Below are positions 1-13,094 of a DNA stretch of 64,000 nucleotides, in pieces. This stretch comes from Henricia sp. BOLD:AAB3569 (taxonomy: Eukaryota; Echinodermata; Asteroidea; Spinulosida; Echinasteridae). The first letter of the stretch is position 1. The number at the start of each line of letters is the position of its first letter. The stretch lies in the NCBI GenBank assembly GCA_037783545.1, contig JBBELK010001415.1, positions 1 through 64,000 on the forward strand, in the 5' to 3' direction. Made by a program: the position numbers and the translations under genes. The notes under the pieces were generated by a model that had not been told where the DNA came from, did no database searches, and worked only from the letters and a program-made list of their open reading frames with translations.

Positions 1-294
1 ACCTCTTTGGTGTACTCCTGACTCGTGCGCATGCACAGTCCTTCGGACTGTCGTTGACACGGCCCAGTTTGGGACGGGATTTTGGTCAAAGTGTGGTCCA
101 AACGTCGGCAAATTTGGAGGTCGAAAAATGTTCCGACGAACTTCAAATTTTGCATGCTCCAAAGACTCTATATTGCGCACTTGTCCTAAAAAATTGACAG
201 ACTTTCGCCGGGAAATGGCAGAGAAATTTCAGAGTTTAGAAAAAAAAGGGGTTGGCGCTTCCTGGATGCTCCCGCAACCTGTGGCTGTCTGTAC

Positions 295-414
295 ACACCT
301 CTTTGGTGTACTCCTGACTCGTACGCATGCTCAGTCCTTCGGACTGTCGTTGACACGGCCCAGTTTGGGACGGGATTTTGGTCAAAGTGTGGTCCAAACG
401 TCGGCAAATTTGGA
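295..414 (+). other. Hairpins and Sm-like motif of the satellite monomer (reference copy)
   Basis: In one representative monomer: ACACC-TCTTT-GGTGT (295-309), CAGTCC-TTC-GGACTG (332-346), GATTTTGG (374-381, matching the relaxed Sm-site pattern Pu-A-U4-G-Pu as RNA), and TCCAAA-10 nt-TTTGGA (393-414). The pattern recurs in nearly every monomer. The order stem, Sm-like site, stem resembles small nuclear RNA architecture, but short motifs like these are common by chance. I treat it as a structural observation, not an RNA gene. Confidence 0.35.
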
Positions 415-1607
415 GGTCGAAAAATGTTCCGACGAACTTCAAATTTTGCATGCTCCAAAGACTCTATATTGCGCACTTGTCCTAAAAAATGGACAGACTT
501 TCGCCGGGAAATGGCAGAGAAATTTCAGAGTTTAGAAAAAAAAGGGGTTGGCGCTTCCTGGATGCTCCCGCAACCTGTGGCTGTCTGTACACACCTATTT
601 GGTGTACTCCTGACTCGTGCGCATGCTCAGTCGTTCGGACTGTCGTTGACACGGCCCAGTTTGGGACGGGATTTTGGTCAAAGTGTGGTCCAAACGTCGG
701 CAAATTTGGAGGTCGAAAAATGTTCCGACGAACTTCAAATTTTGCATGCTCCAAAGACTCTATATTGCGCACTTGTCCTAAAAAAATGACAGACTTTCGC
801 CGGGAAATGGCAGAGAAATTTCAGAGTTTAGACAAAAAAGGGGTTGGCGCTTCCTGGATGCTCCCGCAACCTGTGGCTGTCTGTACACACCTCTTTAATG
901 TACTCCTGACTCGTGCGCATGCTCAGTCCTTCGGACTGTCGTTGACACGGCCCAGTTTGGGACGGGATTTTGGTCAAAGTGTGGTCCAAACGTCGGCAAA
1001 TTTGGAGGTCGAAAAATGTTCCGACGAACTTCAAATTTTGCATGCTCCAAAGACTCTATATTGCGCACTTGTCCTAAAAAATTGACAGACTTTCGCCGGG
1101 AAATGGCAGAGAAATTTCAGAGTTTAGAAAAAAAAGGGGTTGGCGCTTCCTGGATGCTCCCGCAACCTGTGGCTGTCTGTACACACCTCTTTGGTGTACT
1201 CCTGACTCGTGCGCATGCTCAGTCCTTCGGACTGTCGTTGACACGGCCCAGTTTGGGACGGGATTTTGGTCAAAGTGTGGTCCAAACGTCGGCAAATTTG
1301 GAGGTTGAAAAATGTTCCGACGAACTTCAAATTTTGCATGCTCCAAAGACTCTATATTGCGCACTTGTCCTAAAAAATTGACAGACTTTCGCCGGGAAAT
1401 GGCAGAGAAATTTCAGAGTTTAGAAAAAAAAGGGGTTGGCGCTTCCTGGATGCTCCCGCAACCTGTGGCTGTCTGTACACACCTCTTTGGTGTACTCCTG
1501 ACTCGTGCGCATGCTCAGTCCTTCGGACTGTCGTTGACACGGCCCAGTTTGGGACGGGATTTTGGTCAAAGTGTGGTCCAAACGTCGGCAAATTTGGAGG
1601 TCGAAAA

Positions 1608-1620
1608 ATGTTCCAAAGAC
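1608..1620 (+). other. 26-bp deletion monomer (junction 1614/1615; repeated at 4548/4549)
   Basis: ATGTTCC joins directly to AAAGACTC. The missing 26 bp begin GACGAACTTC and end GCATGCTCC, so the deletion lies between two TCC repeats. The second example 2,934 bp downstream is a segmental copy. Confidence 0.9.
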
Positions 1621-2299
1621 TCTATATTGCGCACTTGTCCTAAAAAATTGACAGACTTTCGCCGGGAAATGGCAGAGAAATTTCAGAGTTTAGAAAAAAA
1701 GGGGTTGGCGCTTCCTGGATGCTCCCGCAACCTGTGGCTGTCTGTACACACCTCTTTGGTGTACTCCTGACTCGTGCGCATGCTCAGTCCTTCGGACTGT
1801 CGTTGACACGGCCCAGTTTGGGACGGGATTTTGGTCAAAGTGTGGTCCAAACGTCGGCAAATTTGGAGGTCGAAAAATGTTCCGACGAACTTCAAATTTT
1901 GCATGCTCTAAAGACTCTATATTGCGCACTTGTCCTAAAAAATTGACATACTTTCGCCGGGAAATGGCAGAGAAATTTCAGAGTTTAGAAAAAAAAAGGG
2001 GTTGGCGCTTCCTGGATGCTCCCGCAATCTGTGGCTGTCTGTACACACCTCTTTGGTGTACTCCTGACTCGTGCGCATGCTCAGTCCTTCGGACTGTCGT
2101 TGACACGGCCCAGTTTGGGACGGGATTTTTGTCAAAGTGTGGTCCAAACGTCGGCAAATTTGGAGGTCGAAAAATGTTCCGACGAACTTCAAATTGTGCA
2201 TGCTCCAAAGACTCTATATTGCGCACTTGTCCTAAAAAAATGACAGACTTTCGCCGGGAAATGGCAGAGAAATTTCAGAGTTTAGAAAAAAAAGGGGTT

Positions 2300-5200
2300 G
2301 GCGCTTCCTGGATGCTCCCGCAACCTGTGGCTGTCTGTACACACCTCTTTGGTGTACTCCTGACTCGTGCGCATGCTCAGTCCTTCGGACTGTCGTTGAC
2401 ACGGCCCAGTTTGGGACGGGATTTTGGTCAAAGTGTGGTCCAAACGTCGGAAAATTTGGAGGTCGAAAAATGTTCCGACGAACTTCAAATTTTGCATGCT
2501 CCAAAGACTCTATATTGCGCACTTGTCCTAACAAATTGACAGACTTTCTCCGGGAAATGGCAGAGAAATTTCAGAGTTTAGAAAAAAAAGGGGTTGGCGC
2601 TTCCTGGATGCTCCCGCAACCTGTGGCTGTCTGTACACACCTCTTTGGTGTACTCCTGACTCGTGCGCATGCTCAGTCGTTCGGACTGTCGTTGACACGG
2701 CCCAGTTTGGGACGGGATTTTGGTCAAAGTGTGGTCCAAACGTCGGCAAATTTGGAGGTCGAAAAATGTTCCGACGAACTTCAAATTTTGCATGCTCCAA
2801 AGACTCTATATTGCGCACTTGTCCTAAAAAATTGACAGACTTTCGCCGGGAAAGGGCAGAGAAATTTCAGAGTTTAGAAAAAAAAGGGGTTGGCGCTTCC
2901 TGGATGCTCCCGCAACCTGTGGCTGTCTGTACACACCTCTTTGGTGTACTCCTGACTCGTGCGCATGCTCAGTCCTTCGGACTGTCGTTGACACGGCCCA
3001 GTTTGGGACGGGATTTTGGTCAAAGTGTGGTCCAAACGTCGGCAAATTTGGAGGTCGAAAAATGTTCCGACGAACTTCAAATTTTGCATGCTCCAAAGAC
3101 TCTATATTGCGCACTTGTCCTAAAAAATTGACAGACTTTCGCCGGGAAATGGCAGAGAAATTTCAGAGTTTAGAAAAAAAAGGGGTTGGCGCTTCCTGGA
3201 TGCTCCCGCAACCTGTGGCTGTCTGTACACACCTCTTTGGTGTACTCCTGACTCGTACGCATGCTCAGTCCTTCGGACTGTCGTTGACACGGCCCAGTTT
3301 GGGACGGGATTTTGGTCAAAGTGTGGTCCAAACGTCGGCAAATTTGGAGGTCGAAAAATGTTCCGACGAACTTCAAATTTTGCATGCTCCAAAGACTCTA
3401 TATTGCGCACTTGTCCTAAAAAATGGACAGACTTTCGCCGGGAAATGGCAGAGAAATTTCAGAGTTTAGAAAAAAAAGGGGTTGGCGCTTCCTGGATGCT
3501 CCCGCAACCTGTGGCTGTCTGTACACACCTATTTGGTGTACTCCTGACTCGTGCGCATGCTCAGTCGTTCGGACTGTCGTTGACACGGCCCAGTTTGGGA
3601 CGGGATTTTGGTCAAAGTGTGGTCCAAACGTCGGCAAATTTGGAGGTCGAAAAATGTTCCGACGAACTTCAAATTTTGCATGCTCCAAAGACTCTATATT
3701 GCGCACTTGTCCTAAAAAAATGACAGACTTTCGCCGGGAAATGGCAGAGAAATTTCAGAGTTTAGACAAAAAAGGGGTTGGCGCTTCCTGGATGCTCCCG
3801 CAACCTGTGGCTGTCTGTACACACCTCTTTAATGTACTCCTGACTCGTGCGCATGCTCAGTCCTTCGGACTGTCGTTGACACGGCCCAGTTTGGGACGGG
3901 ATTTTGGTCAAAGTGTGGTCCAAACGTCGGCAAATTTGGAGGTCGAAAAATGTTCCGACGAACTTCAAATTTTGCATGCTCCAAAGACTCTATATTGCGC
4001 ACTTGTCCTAAAAAATTGACAGACTTTCGCCGGGAAATGGCAGAGAAATTTCAGAGTTTAGAAAAAAAAGGGGTTGGCGCTTCCTGGATGCTCCCGCAAC
4101 CTGTGGCTGTCTGTACACACCTCTTTGGTGTACTCCTGACTCGTGCGCATGCTCAGTCCTTCGGACTGTCGTTGACACGGCCCAGTTTGGGACGGGATTT
4201 TGGTCAAAGTGTGGTCCAAACGTCGGCAAATTTGGAGGTCGAAAAATGTTCCGACGAACTTCAAATTTTGCATGCTCCAAAGACTCTATATTGCGCACTT
4301 GTCCTAAAAAATTGACAGACTTTCGCCGGGAAATGGCAGAGAAATTTCAGAGTTTAGAAAAAAAAGGGGTTGGCGCTTCCTGGATGCTCCCGCAACCTGT
4401 GGCTGTCTGTACACACCTCTTTGGTGTACTCCTGACTCGTGCGCATGCTCAGTCCTTCGGACTGTCGTTGACACGGCCCAGTTTGGGACGGGATTTTGGT
4501 CAAAGTGTGGTCCAAACGTCGGCAAATTTGGAGGTCGAAAAATGTTCCAAAGACTCTATATTGCGCACTTGTCCTAAAAAATTGACAGACTTTCGCCGGG
4601 AAATGGCAGAGAAATTTCAGAGTTTAGAAAAAAAAGGGGTTGGCGCTTCCTGGATGCTCCCGCAACCTGTGGCTGTCTGTACACACCTCTTTGGTGTACT
4701 CCTGACTCGTGCGCATGCTCAGTCCTTCGGACTGTCGTTGACACGGCCCAGTTTGGGACGGGATTTTGGTCAAAGTGTGGTCCAAACGTCGGCAAATTTG
4801 GAGGTCGAAAAATGTTCCGACGAACTTCAAATTTTGCATGCTCTAAAGACTCTATATTGCGCACTTGTCCTAAAAAATTGACATACTTTCGCCGGGAAAT
4901 GGCAGAGAAATTTCAGAGTTTAGAAAAAAAAAGGGGTTGGCGCTTCCTGGATGCTCCCGCAATCTGTGGCTGTCTGTACACACCTCTTTGGTGTACTCCT
5001 GACTCGTGCGCATGCTCAGTCCTTCGGACTGTCGTTGACACGGCCCAGTTTGGGACGGGATTTTGGTCAAAGTGTGGTCCAAACGTCGGCAAATTTGGAG
5101 GTCGAAAAATGTTCCGACGAACTTCAAATTTTGCATGCTCCAAAGACTCTATATTGCGCACTTGTCCTAAAAAATTGACAGACTTTCGCCGGGAAATGGC

Positions 5201-8200
5201 AGAGAAATTTCAGAGTTTAGAAAAAAAAGGGGTTGGCGCTTCCTGGATGCTCCCGCAACCTGTGGCTGTCTGTACACACCTATTTGGTGTACTCCTGACT
5301 CGTGCGCATGCTCAGTCCTTCGGACTGTCGTTGATACGGCCCAGTTTGGGACGGGATTTTGGTCAAAGTGTGGTCCAAACGTCGGCAAATTTGGAGGTCG
5401 AAAAATGTTCCGACGAACTTCAAATGTTGCATGCTCCAAAGACTCTATATTGCGCACTTGTCCTAAAAAAATGACAGACTTTCGCCGGGAAATGGCAGAG
5501 AAATTTCAGAGTTTAGAAAAAAAGGGGTTGGCGCTTCCTGGATGCTCCCGCAACCTGTGGCTGTCTGTACACACCTCTTTAATGTACTCCTGACTCGTGC
5601 GCATGCTCAGTCCTTCGGACTGTCGTTGACACGGCCCAGTTTGGGACGGGATTTTGGTCAAAGTGTGGTCCAAACGTCGGCAAATTTGGAGGTCGAAAAA
5701 TGTTCCGACGAACTTCAAATTTTGCATGCTCCAAAGACTCTATATTGCGCACTTGTCCTAAAAAATTGACAGACTTTCGCCGGGAAATGGCAGAGAAATT
5801 TCAGAGTTTAGAAAAAAAAGGGGTTGGCGCTTCCTGGATGCTCCCGCAACCTGTGGCTGTCTGTACACACCTCTTTGGTGTACTCCTGACTCGTGCGCAT
5901 GGTCAGTCCTTCGGACTGTCGTTGACACGGCCCAGTTTGGGACGGGATTTTGGTCAAAGTGTGGTCCAAACGTCGGCAAATTTGGAGGTCGAAAAATTTT
6001 CCGACGAACTTCAAATTTTGCATGCCTCAAAGACTCTATATTGCGCACTTGTCCTAAAAAATTGACAGACTTTCGCCGGGAAATGGCAGAGAAATTTCAG
6101 AGTTTAGAAAAAAAAGGGGTTGGCGCTTCCTGGATGCTCCCGCAACCTGTGGCTGTCTGTACACACCTCTTTGGTGTACTCCTGACTCGTGCGCATGCTC
6201 AGTCCTTCGGACTGTCGTTGACACGGCCCAGTTTGGGACGGGATTTTGGTCAAAGTGTGGTCCAAACGTCGGCAAATTTGGAGGTCGAAAAATGTTAAGA
6301 CGAACTTCAAATTTTGCATGCTCCAAAGACTCTATATTGCGCACTTGTCCTAAAAAATTGACAGACTTTCGCCGGGAAATGGCAGAGAAATTTCAGAGTT
6401 TAGAAAAAAAAAGGGGTTGGCGCTTCCTCGATGCTTCCGCAACCTGTGGCTGTCTGTACACACCTCTTTGGTGTACTCCTGACTCGTGCGCATGCTCAGT
6501 CCTTCGGACTGTCGTTGACACGGCCCAGTTTGGGACGGGATTTTGGTCAAAGTGTGGTCCAAACGTCGGAAAATTTGGAGGTCGAAAAATGTTCCGACGA
6601 ACTTCAAATTTTGCATGCTCCAAAGACTCTATATTGCGCACTTGTCCTAAAAAATTGACAGACTTTCGCCGGGAAATGGCAGAGAAATTTCAGAGTTTAG
6701 AAAAAAAAGGGGTTGGCGCTTCCTGGTTGCTCCCGCAACCTGTGGCTGTCTGTACACACCTCTTTGGTGTACTCCTGACTCGTGCGCATGCTCAGTCCTT
6801 CGGACTGTCGTTGACACGGCCCAGTTTGGGACGGGATTTTGGTCAAAGTGTGGTCCAAACGTCGGCAAATTTGGAGGTCGAAAAATGTTCCGACGAACTT
6901 CAAATTTTGCATGCTCCAAAGACTCTATATTGCGCACTTGTCCTAAAAAATTGACAGACTTTCGCCGGGAAATGGCAGAGAAATTTCAGAGTTTAGAAAA
7001 AAAAAGGGGGTTGGCGCTTCCTGGATGCTCCCGCAACCTGTGGCTGTCTGTACACACCTCTTTGGTGTACTCCTGACTCGTGCGCATGCTCAGTCCTTCG
7101 GACTGTCGTTGACACGGCCCAGTTTGGGACGGGATTTTGGTCAAAGTGTGGTCCAAACGTCGGCAAATTTGGAGGTCGAAAAATGTTCCGACGAACTTCA
7201 AATTTTGCATGCTCCAAAGACTCTATATTGCGCACTTGTCCTAAAAAATTGACAGACTTTCGCCGGGAAATGGCAGAGAAATTTCAGAGTTTAGAAAAAA
7301 AAAGGGGTTGGCGCTTCCTGGATGCTCCCGCAACCTGTGGCTGTCTGTACACACCTCTTTGGTGTACTCCTGACTCGTGCGCATGCTCAGTCCTTCGGAC
7401 TGTCGTTGACACGGCCCAGTTTGGGACGGGATTTTGGTCAAAGTGTGGTCCAAACGTCGGAAAATTTGGAGGTCGAAAAATGTTCCGACGAACTTCAAAT
7501 TTTGCATGCTCCAAAGACTCTATATTGCGCACTTGTCCTAAAAAATTGACAGACTTTCGCCGGGAAATGGCAGAGAAATTTCAGAGTTTAGAAAAAAAAG
7601 GGGTTGGCGCTTCCTGGATGCTCCCGCAACCTGTGGCTGTCTGTACACACCTCTTTGGTGTACTCCTGACTCGTGCGCATGCTCAGTCGTTCGGACTGTC
7701 GTTGACACGGCCCAGTTCGGGACGGGATTTTGGTCAAAGTGTGGTCCAAACGTCGGCAAATTTGGAGGTCGAAAAATGTTCCGACGAACTTCAAATTTTG
7801 CATGCTCCAAAGACTCTATATTGCGCACTTGTCCTAAAAAATTGACAGACTTTCGCCGGGAAATGGCAGAGAAATTTCAGAGTTTAGAAAAAAAAGGGGT
7901 TGGCGCTTCCTGGATGCTCCCGCAACCTGTGGCTGTCTGTACACACCTCTTTGGTGTACTCCTGACTCGTGCGCATGCTCAGTCCTTCGGACTGTCGTTG
8001 ACACGGCCCAGTTTGGGACGGGATTTTGGTCAAAGTGTGGTCCAAACGTCGGCAAATTTGGAGGTCGAAAAATGTTCCGACGAACTTCAAATTTTGCATG
8101 CTCCAAAGACTCTATATTGCGCACTTGTCCTAAAAAATTGACAGACTTTCGCCGGGAAATGGCAGAGAAATTTCAGAGTTTAGAAAAAAAAGGGGTTGGC

Positions 8201-9050
8201 GCTTCCTGGATGCTCCCGCAACCTGTGGCTGTCTGTACACACCTCTTTGGTGTACTCCTGACTCGTACGCATGCTCAGTCCTTCGGACTGTCGTTGACAC
8301 GGCCCAGTTTGGGACGGGATTTTGGTCAAAGTGTGGTCCAAACGTCGGCAAATTTGGAGGTCGAAAAATGTTCCGACGAACTTCAAATTTTGCATGCTCC
8401 AAAGACTCTATATTGCGCACTTGTCCTAAAAAATAGACAGACTTTCGCCGGGAAATGGCAGAGAAATTTCAGAGTTTAGAAAAAAAAGGGGTTGGCGCTT
8501 CCTGGATGCTCCCGCAACCTGTGGCTGTCTGTACACACCTATTTGGTGTACTCCTGACTCGTGCGCATGCTCAGTCGTTCGGACTGTCGTTGACACGGCC
8601 CAGTTTGGGACGGGATTTTGGTCAAAGTGTGGTCCAAACGTCGGCAAATTTGGAGGTCGAAAAATGTTCCGACGAACTTCAAATTTTGCATGCTCCAAAG
8701 ACTCTATATTGCGCACTTGTCCTAAAAAAATGACAGACTTTCGCCGGGAAATGGCAGAGAAATTTCAGAGTTTAGACAAAAAAGGGGTTGGCGCTTCCTG
8801 GATGCTCCCGCAACCTGTGGCTGTCTGTACACACCTCTTTAATGTACTCCTGACTCGTGCGCATGCTCAGTCCTTCGGACTGTCGTTGACACGGCCCAGT
8901 TTGGGACGGGATTTTGGTCAAAGTGTGGTCCAAACGTCGGCAAATTTGGAGGTCGAAAAATGTTCCGACGAACTTCAAATTTTGCATGCTCCAAAGACTC
9001 TATATTGCGCACTTGTCCTAAAAAATTGACAGACTTTCGCCGGGAAATGG
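2300..9050. repeat. Higher-order repeat, 5,010-bp offset
   Basis: About 2,300-4,040 matches about 7,310-9,050 by shared markers: CGGAAAATTTGG, CAGTCGTTCGG, GTACGCATG and AATGTACTCC. One difference is TAGACAG at 8,414 against TGGACAG at 3,424. Shows that the same monomer set has been copied more than once. Confidence 0.8.
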
Positions 9051-9960
9051 CAGAGAAATTTCAGAGTTTAGAAAAAAAAGGGGTTGGCGCTTCCTGGATG
9101 CTCCCGCAACCTGTGGCTGTCTGTACACACCTCTTTGGTGTACTCCTGACTCGTGCGCATGCTCAGTCCTTCGGACTGTCGTTGACACGGCCCAGTTTGG
9201 GACGGGATTTTGGTCAAAGTGTGGTCCAAACGTCGGCAAATTTGGAGGTCGAAAAATGTTCCGACGAACTTCAAATTTTGCATGCTCCAAAGACTCTATA
9301 TTGCGCACTTGTCCTAAAAAATGGACAGACTTTCGCCGGGAAATGGCAGAGAAATTTCAGAGTTTAGAAAAAAAAGGGGTTGGCGCTTCCTGGATGCTCC
9401 CGCAACCTGTGGCTGTCTGTACACACCTATTTGGTGTACTCCTGACTCGTGCGCATGCTCAGTCGTTCGGACTGTCGTTGACACGGCCCAGTTTGGGACG
9501 GGATTTTGGTCAAAGTGTGGTCCAAACGTCGGCAAATTTGGAGGTCGAAAAATGTTCCGACGAACTTCAAATTTTGCATGCTCCAAAGACTCTATATTGC
9601 GCACTTGTCCTAAAAAAATGACAGACTTTCGCCGGGAAATGGCAGAGAAATTTCAGAGTTTAGACAAAAAAGGGGTTGGCGCTTCCTGGATGCTCCCGCA
9701 ACCTGTGGCTGTCTGTACACACCTCTTTAATGTACTCCTGACTCGTGCGCATGCTCAGTCCTTCGGACTGTCGTTGACACGGCCCAGTTTGGGACGGGAT
9801 TTTGGTCAAAGTGTGGTCCAAACGTCGGCAAATTTGGAGGTCGAAAAATGTTCCGACGAACTTCAAATTTTGCATGCTCCAAAGACTCTATATTGCGCAC
9901 TTGTCCTAAAAAATTGACAGACTTTCGCCGGGAAATGGCAGAGAAATTTCAGAGTTTAGA
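8368..9960. repeat. Tandem trimer, 888-bp offset
   Basis: The monomer sequence carrying CACCTATTTGG with CAGTCGTTCGG, then TTAGACAAAAAAGG with AATGTACTCC, appears from 8,368 and again from 9,256, exactly three monomers later. A recent three-monomer duplication. Confidence 0.82.
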
Positions 9961-12900
9961 AGAAAAAAAAAGGGGTTGGCGCTTCCTGGATGCTCCCGCA
10001 ACCTGTGGCTGTCTGTACACACCTCTTTGGTGTACTCCTGACTCGTGCGCATGCTCAGTCCTTCGGACTGTCGTTGACACGGCCCAGTTTGGGACGGGAT
10101 TTTTGTCAAAGTGTGGTCCAAACGTCGGCAAATTTGGAGGTCGAAAAATGTTCCGACGAACTTCAAATTTTGCATGCTCCAAAGACTCTATATTGCGCAC
10201 TTGTCCTAAAAAATTGACAGACTTTCGCCGGGAAATGGCAGAGAAATTTCAGAGTTTAGAAAAAAAAGGGGTTGGCGCTTCCTGGATGCTCCCGCAACCT
10301 GTGGCTGTCTGTACACACCTCTTTGGTGTACTCCTGACTCGTGCGCATGCTCAGTCCTTCGGACTGTCGTTGACACAGCCCAGTTTAGGACGGGATTTTG
10401 GTCAAAGTGTGGTCCAAACGTCGGCAAATTTGGAGGTCGAAAAATGTTCCGACGAACTTCAAATTTTGCATGCTCCAAAGACTCTATATTGCGCACTTGT
10501 CCTAAAAAATGGACAGACTTTCGCCGGGAAATGGCAGAGAAATTTCAGAGTTTAGAAAAAAAAGGGGTTGGCGCTTCCTGGATGCTCCCGCAACCTGTGG
10601 CTGTCTGTACACACCTCTTTGGTGTACTCCTGACTCGTGCGCATGCTCAGTCCTTCGGACTGTCGTTGACACGGCCCAGTTTGGGACGGGATTTTGGTCA
10701 AAGTGTGGTCCAAACGTCGGCAAATTTGGAGGTCGAAAAATTTTCCGACGAACTTCAAATTTTGCATGCTCCAAAGACTCTATATTGCGCACTTGTCCTA
10801 AAAAATTGACAGACTTTCGCCGGGAAATGGCAGATAAATTTCAGAGTTGAGAAAAAAAAGGGGTTGGCGCTTCCTGGATGCTGCCGCAACCTGTGGCTGT
10901 CTGTACACACCTCTTTGGTGTACTCCTGACTCGTGCGCATGCTCAGTCCTTCGGACTGTCGTTGACACGGCCCAGTTTCGGACGGGATTTTGGTCAAAGT
11001 GTGGTCCAAACGTCGGCAAATTTGGAGGTCGAAAAATGTTCCGACGAACTTCAAATTTTGCATGCTCCAAAGACTCTATATTGCGCACTTGTCCTAAAAA
11101 ATTGACAGACTTTCGCCGGGAAATGGCAGAGAAATTTCAGAGTTTAGGAAAAAAAGGGGTTGGCGCTTCCTGGATGCTCCCGCAACCTGTGGCTGTCTGT
11201 ACACACCTCTTTGGTGTACTCCTGACTCGTGCGCATGCTCAGTCCTTCGGACTGTCGTTGACACGGCCCAGTTTGGGACGGGATTTTGGTCAAAGTGTGG
11301 TCCAAACGTCGGCAAATTTGGAGGTCGAAAAATGTTCCGACGAACTTCAAATTTTGCATGCTCCAAAGACTCTATATTGCGCACTTGTCCTAAAAAATTG
11401 ACAGACTTTCGCCGGGAAATGGCAGAGAAATTTCAGAGTTTAGAAAAAAAAGGGGTTGGCGCTTCCTGGATGCTCCCGCAACCTGTGGCTGTCTGTACAC
11501 ACCTCTTTGGTGTACTCCTGACTCGTGCGCATGCTCAGTCCTTCGGACTGTCGTTGACACGGCCCAGTTTAGGACGGGATTTTGGTCAAAGTGTGGTCCA
11601 AACGTCGGCAAATTTGGAGGTCGAAAAATGTTCCGACGAACTTCAAATTTTGCATGCTCCAAAGACTCTATATTGCGCACTTGTCCTAAAAAATGGACAG
11701 ACTTTCGCCGGGAAATGGCAGAGAAATTTCAGAGTTTAGAAAAAAAAGGGGTTGGCGCTTCCTGGATGCTCCCGCAACCTGTGGCTGTCTGTACACACCT
11801 CTTTGGTGTACTCCTGACTCGTGCGCATGCTCAGTCCTTCGGACTGTCGTTGACACGGCCCAGTTTGGGACGGGATTTTGGTCAAAGTGTGGTCCAAACG
11901 TCGGCAAATTTGGAGGTCGAAAAATGTTCCGACGAACTTCAAAATTTGCATGCTCCAAAGACTCTATATTGCGCACTTGTCCTAAAAAAATTGACAGACT
12001 TTCGCCGGGAAATGGCAGAGAAATTTCGGAGTTTAGAAAAAAAGGGGTTGGCGCTTCCTGGATGCTCCCGCAACCTGTGGCTGTCTGTACACACCTCTTT
12101 GGTGTACTCCTGACTCGTGCGCATGCTCAGTCCTTCGGACTGTCGTTGACACGGCCCAGTTTGGGACGGGATTTTGGTCAAAGTGTGGTCCAAACGTCGG
12201 CAAATTTGGAGGTCGAAAAATGTTCCGACGAACTTCAAATGTTGCATGCTCCAAAGACTCTATATTGCGCACTTGTCCTAAAAAATTGACAGACTTTCGC
12301 TGGGAAATGGCAGATAAATTTCAGAGTATAGAAAAAAAAAGGGGTTGGCGCTTCCTGGATGCTGCCGCAACCTGTGGCTGTCTGTACACACCTCTTTGGT
12401 GTACTCCTGACTCGTGCGCATGCTCAGTCCTTCGGACTGTCGTTGACACGGCCCAGTTTGGGACGGGATTTTGGTCAAAGTGTCGTCCAAACGTCGGCAA
12501 ATTTGGAGGTCGAAAAATGTTCCGACGAACTTCAAATTTTGCATGCTCCAAAGACTCTATATTGCGCACTTGTCCTAAAATATTGACAGACTTTCGCCGG
12601 GAAATGGCAGAGAAATTTCAGAGTTTAGGAAAAAAAGGGGTTGGCGCTTCCTGGATGCTCCCGCAACCTGTGGCTGTCTGTACACACCTCTTTGGTGTAC
12701 TCCTGACTCGTGCGCATGCTCAGTCCTTCGGACTGTCGTTGACACGGCCCAGTTTGGGACGGGATTTTGGTCAAAGTGTGGTCCAAACGTCGGCAAATTT
12801 GGAGGTCGAAAAATGTTCCGACGAACTTCAAATTTTGCATGCTCCAAAGACTCTATATTGCGCACTTGTCCTAAAAAAATGACAGACTTTCGCCGGGAAA

Positions 12901-13094
12901 TGGCAGAGAAATTTCAGAGTTTAGAAAAGAAAAAAAGAGGTTGGCGCTTCCTGGATGCTCCCGCAACCTGTGGCTGTCTGTACACACCTCTTTGGTGTAC
13001 TCCTGACTCGTGCGCATGCTCAGTCCTTCGGACTGTCGTTGACACGGCCCAGTTTGGGACGGGATTTTGGTCAAAGTGTGGTCCAAACGTCGGC

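Larger units (their letters stand above)
1..5045. repeat. Higher-order repeat, 2,934-bp offset (ten monomers less 26 bp)
   Basis: Variants of 1 to about 2,110 reappear in order at 2,935 to about 5,045: GTACGCATG, TGGACAGAC, AATGTACTCC, the 26-bp deletion, GACATACTTTCG and CCGCAATCTGTG. The offset equals ten monomers minus the deletion. After about 2,110 the two copies part. Confidence 0.88.
1..13094. repeat. Satellite block 1, about 44 monomers, no insertions
   Basis: Uninterrupted monomers; the window opens in mid-monomer. Diagnostic variants mark higher-order structure: AATGTACTCC in place of GGTGTACTCC (near 898, 3,832, 5,581, 8,841 and 9,728), GTACGCATG (near 321, 3,255, 8,265), a TGGACAGAC start of the post-polyA segment (near 489, 3,423, 9,321, 10,509, 11,693), and a 26-bp deletion at 1614/1615 and 4548/4549. 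Every long open frame here is a satellite frame crossing several monomers. Confidence 0.95.

Noticed and set aside
165-180. TATA-like promoter at CTCTATATTGCGC in each monomer
   Set aside because: A short AT-rich match with no initiator, reading frame or transcript start to support it.
186-476. Repeated minus-strand frames (96 and 71 codons) in every monomer
   Set aside because: Shadows of a low-stop repeat; present simply because the repeat recurs.
1-13094. CRISPR array or bacterial repeat region
   Set aside because: Units are 296 bp with no spacers, and the array hosts eukaryotic SINEs and an L2-like element.
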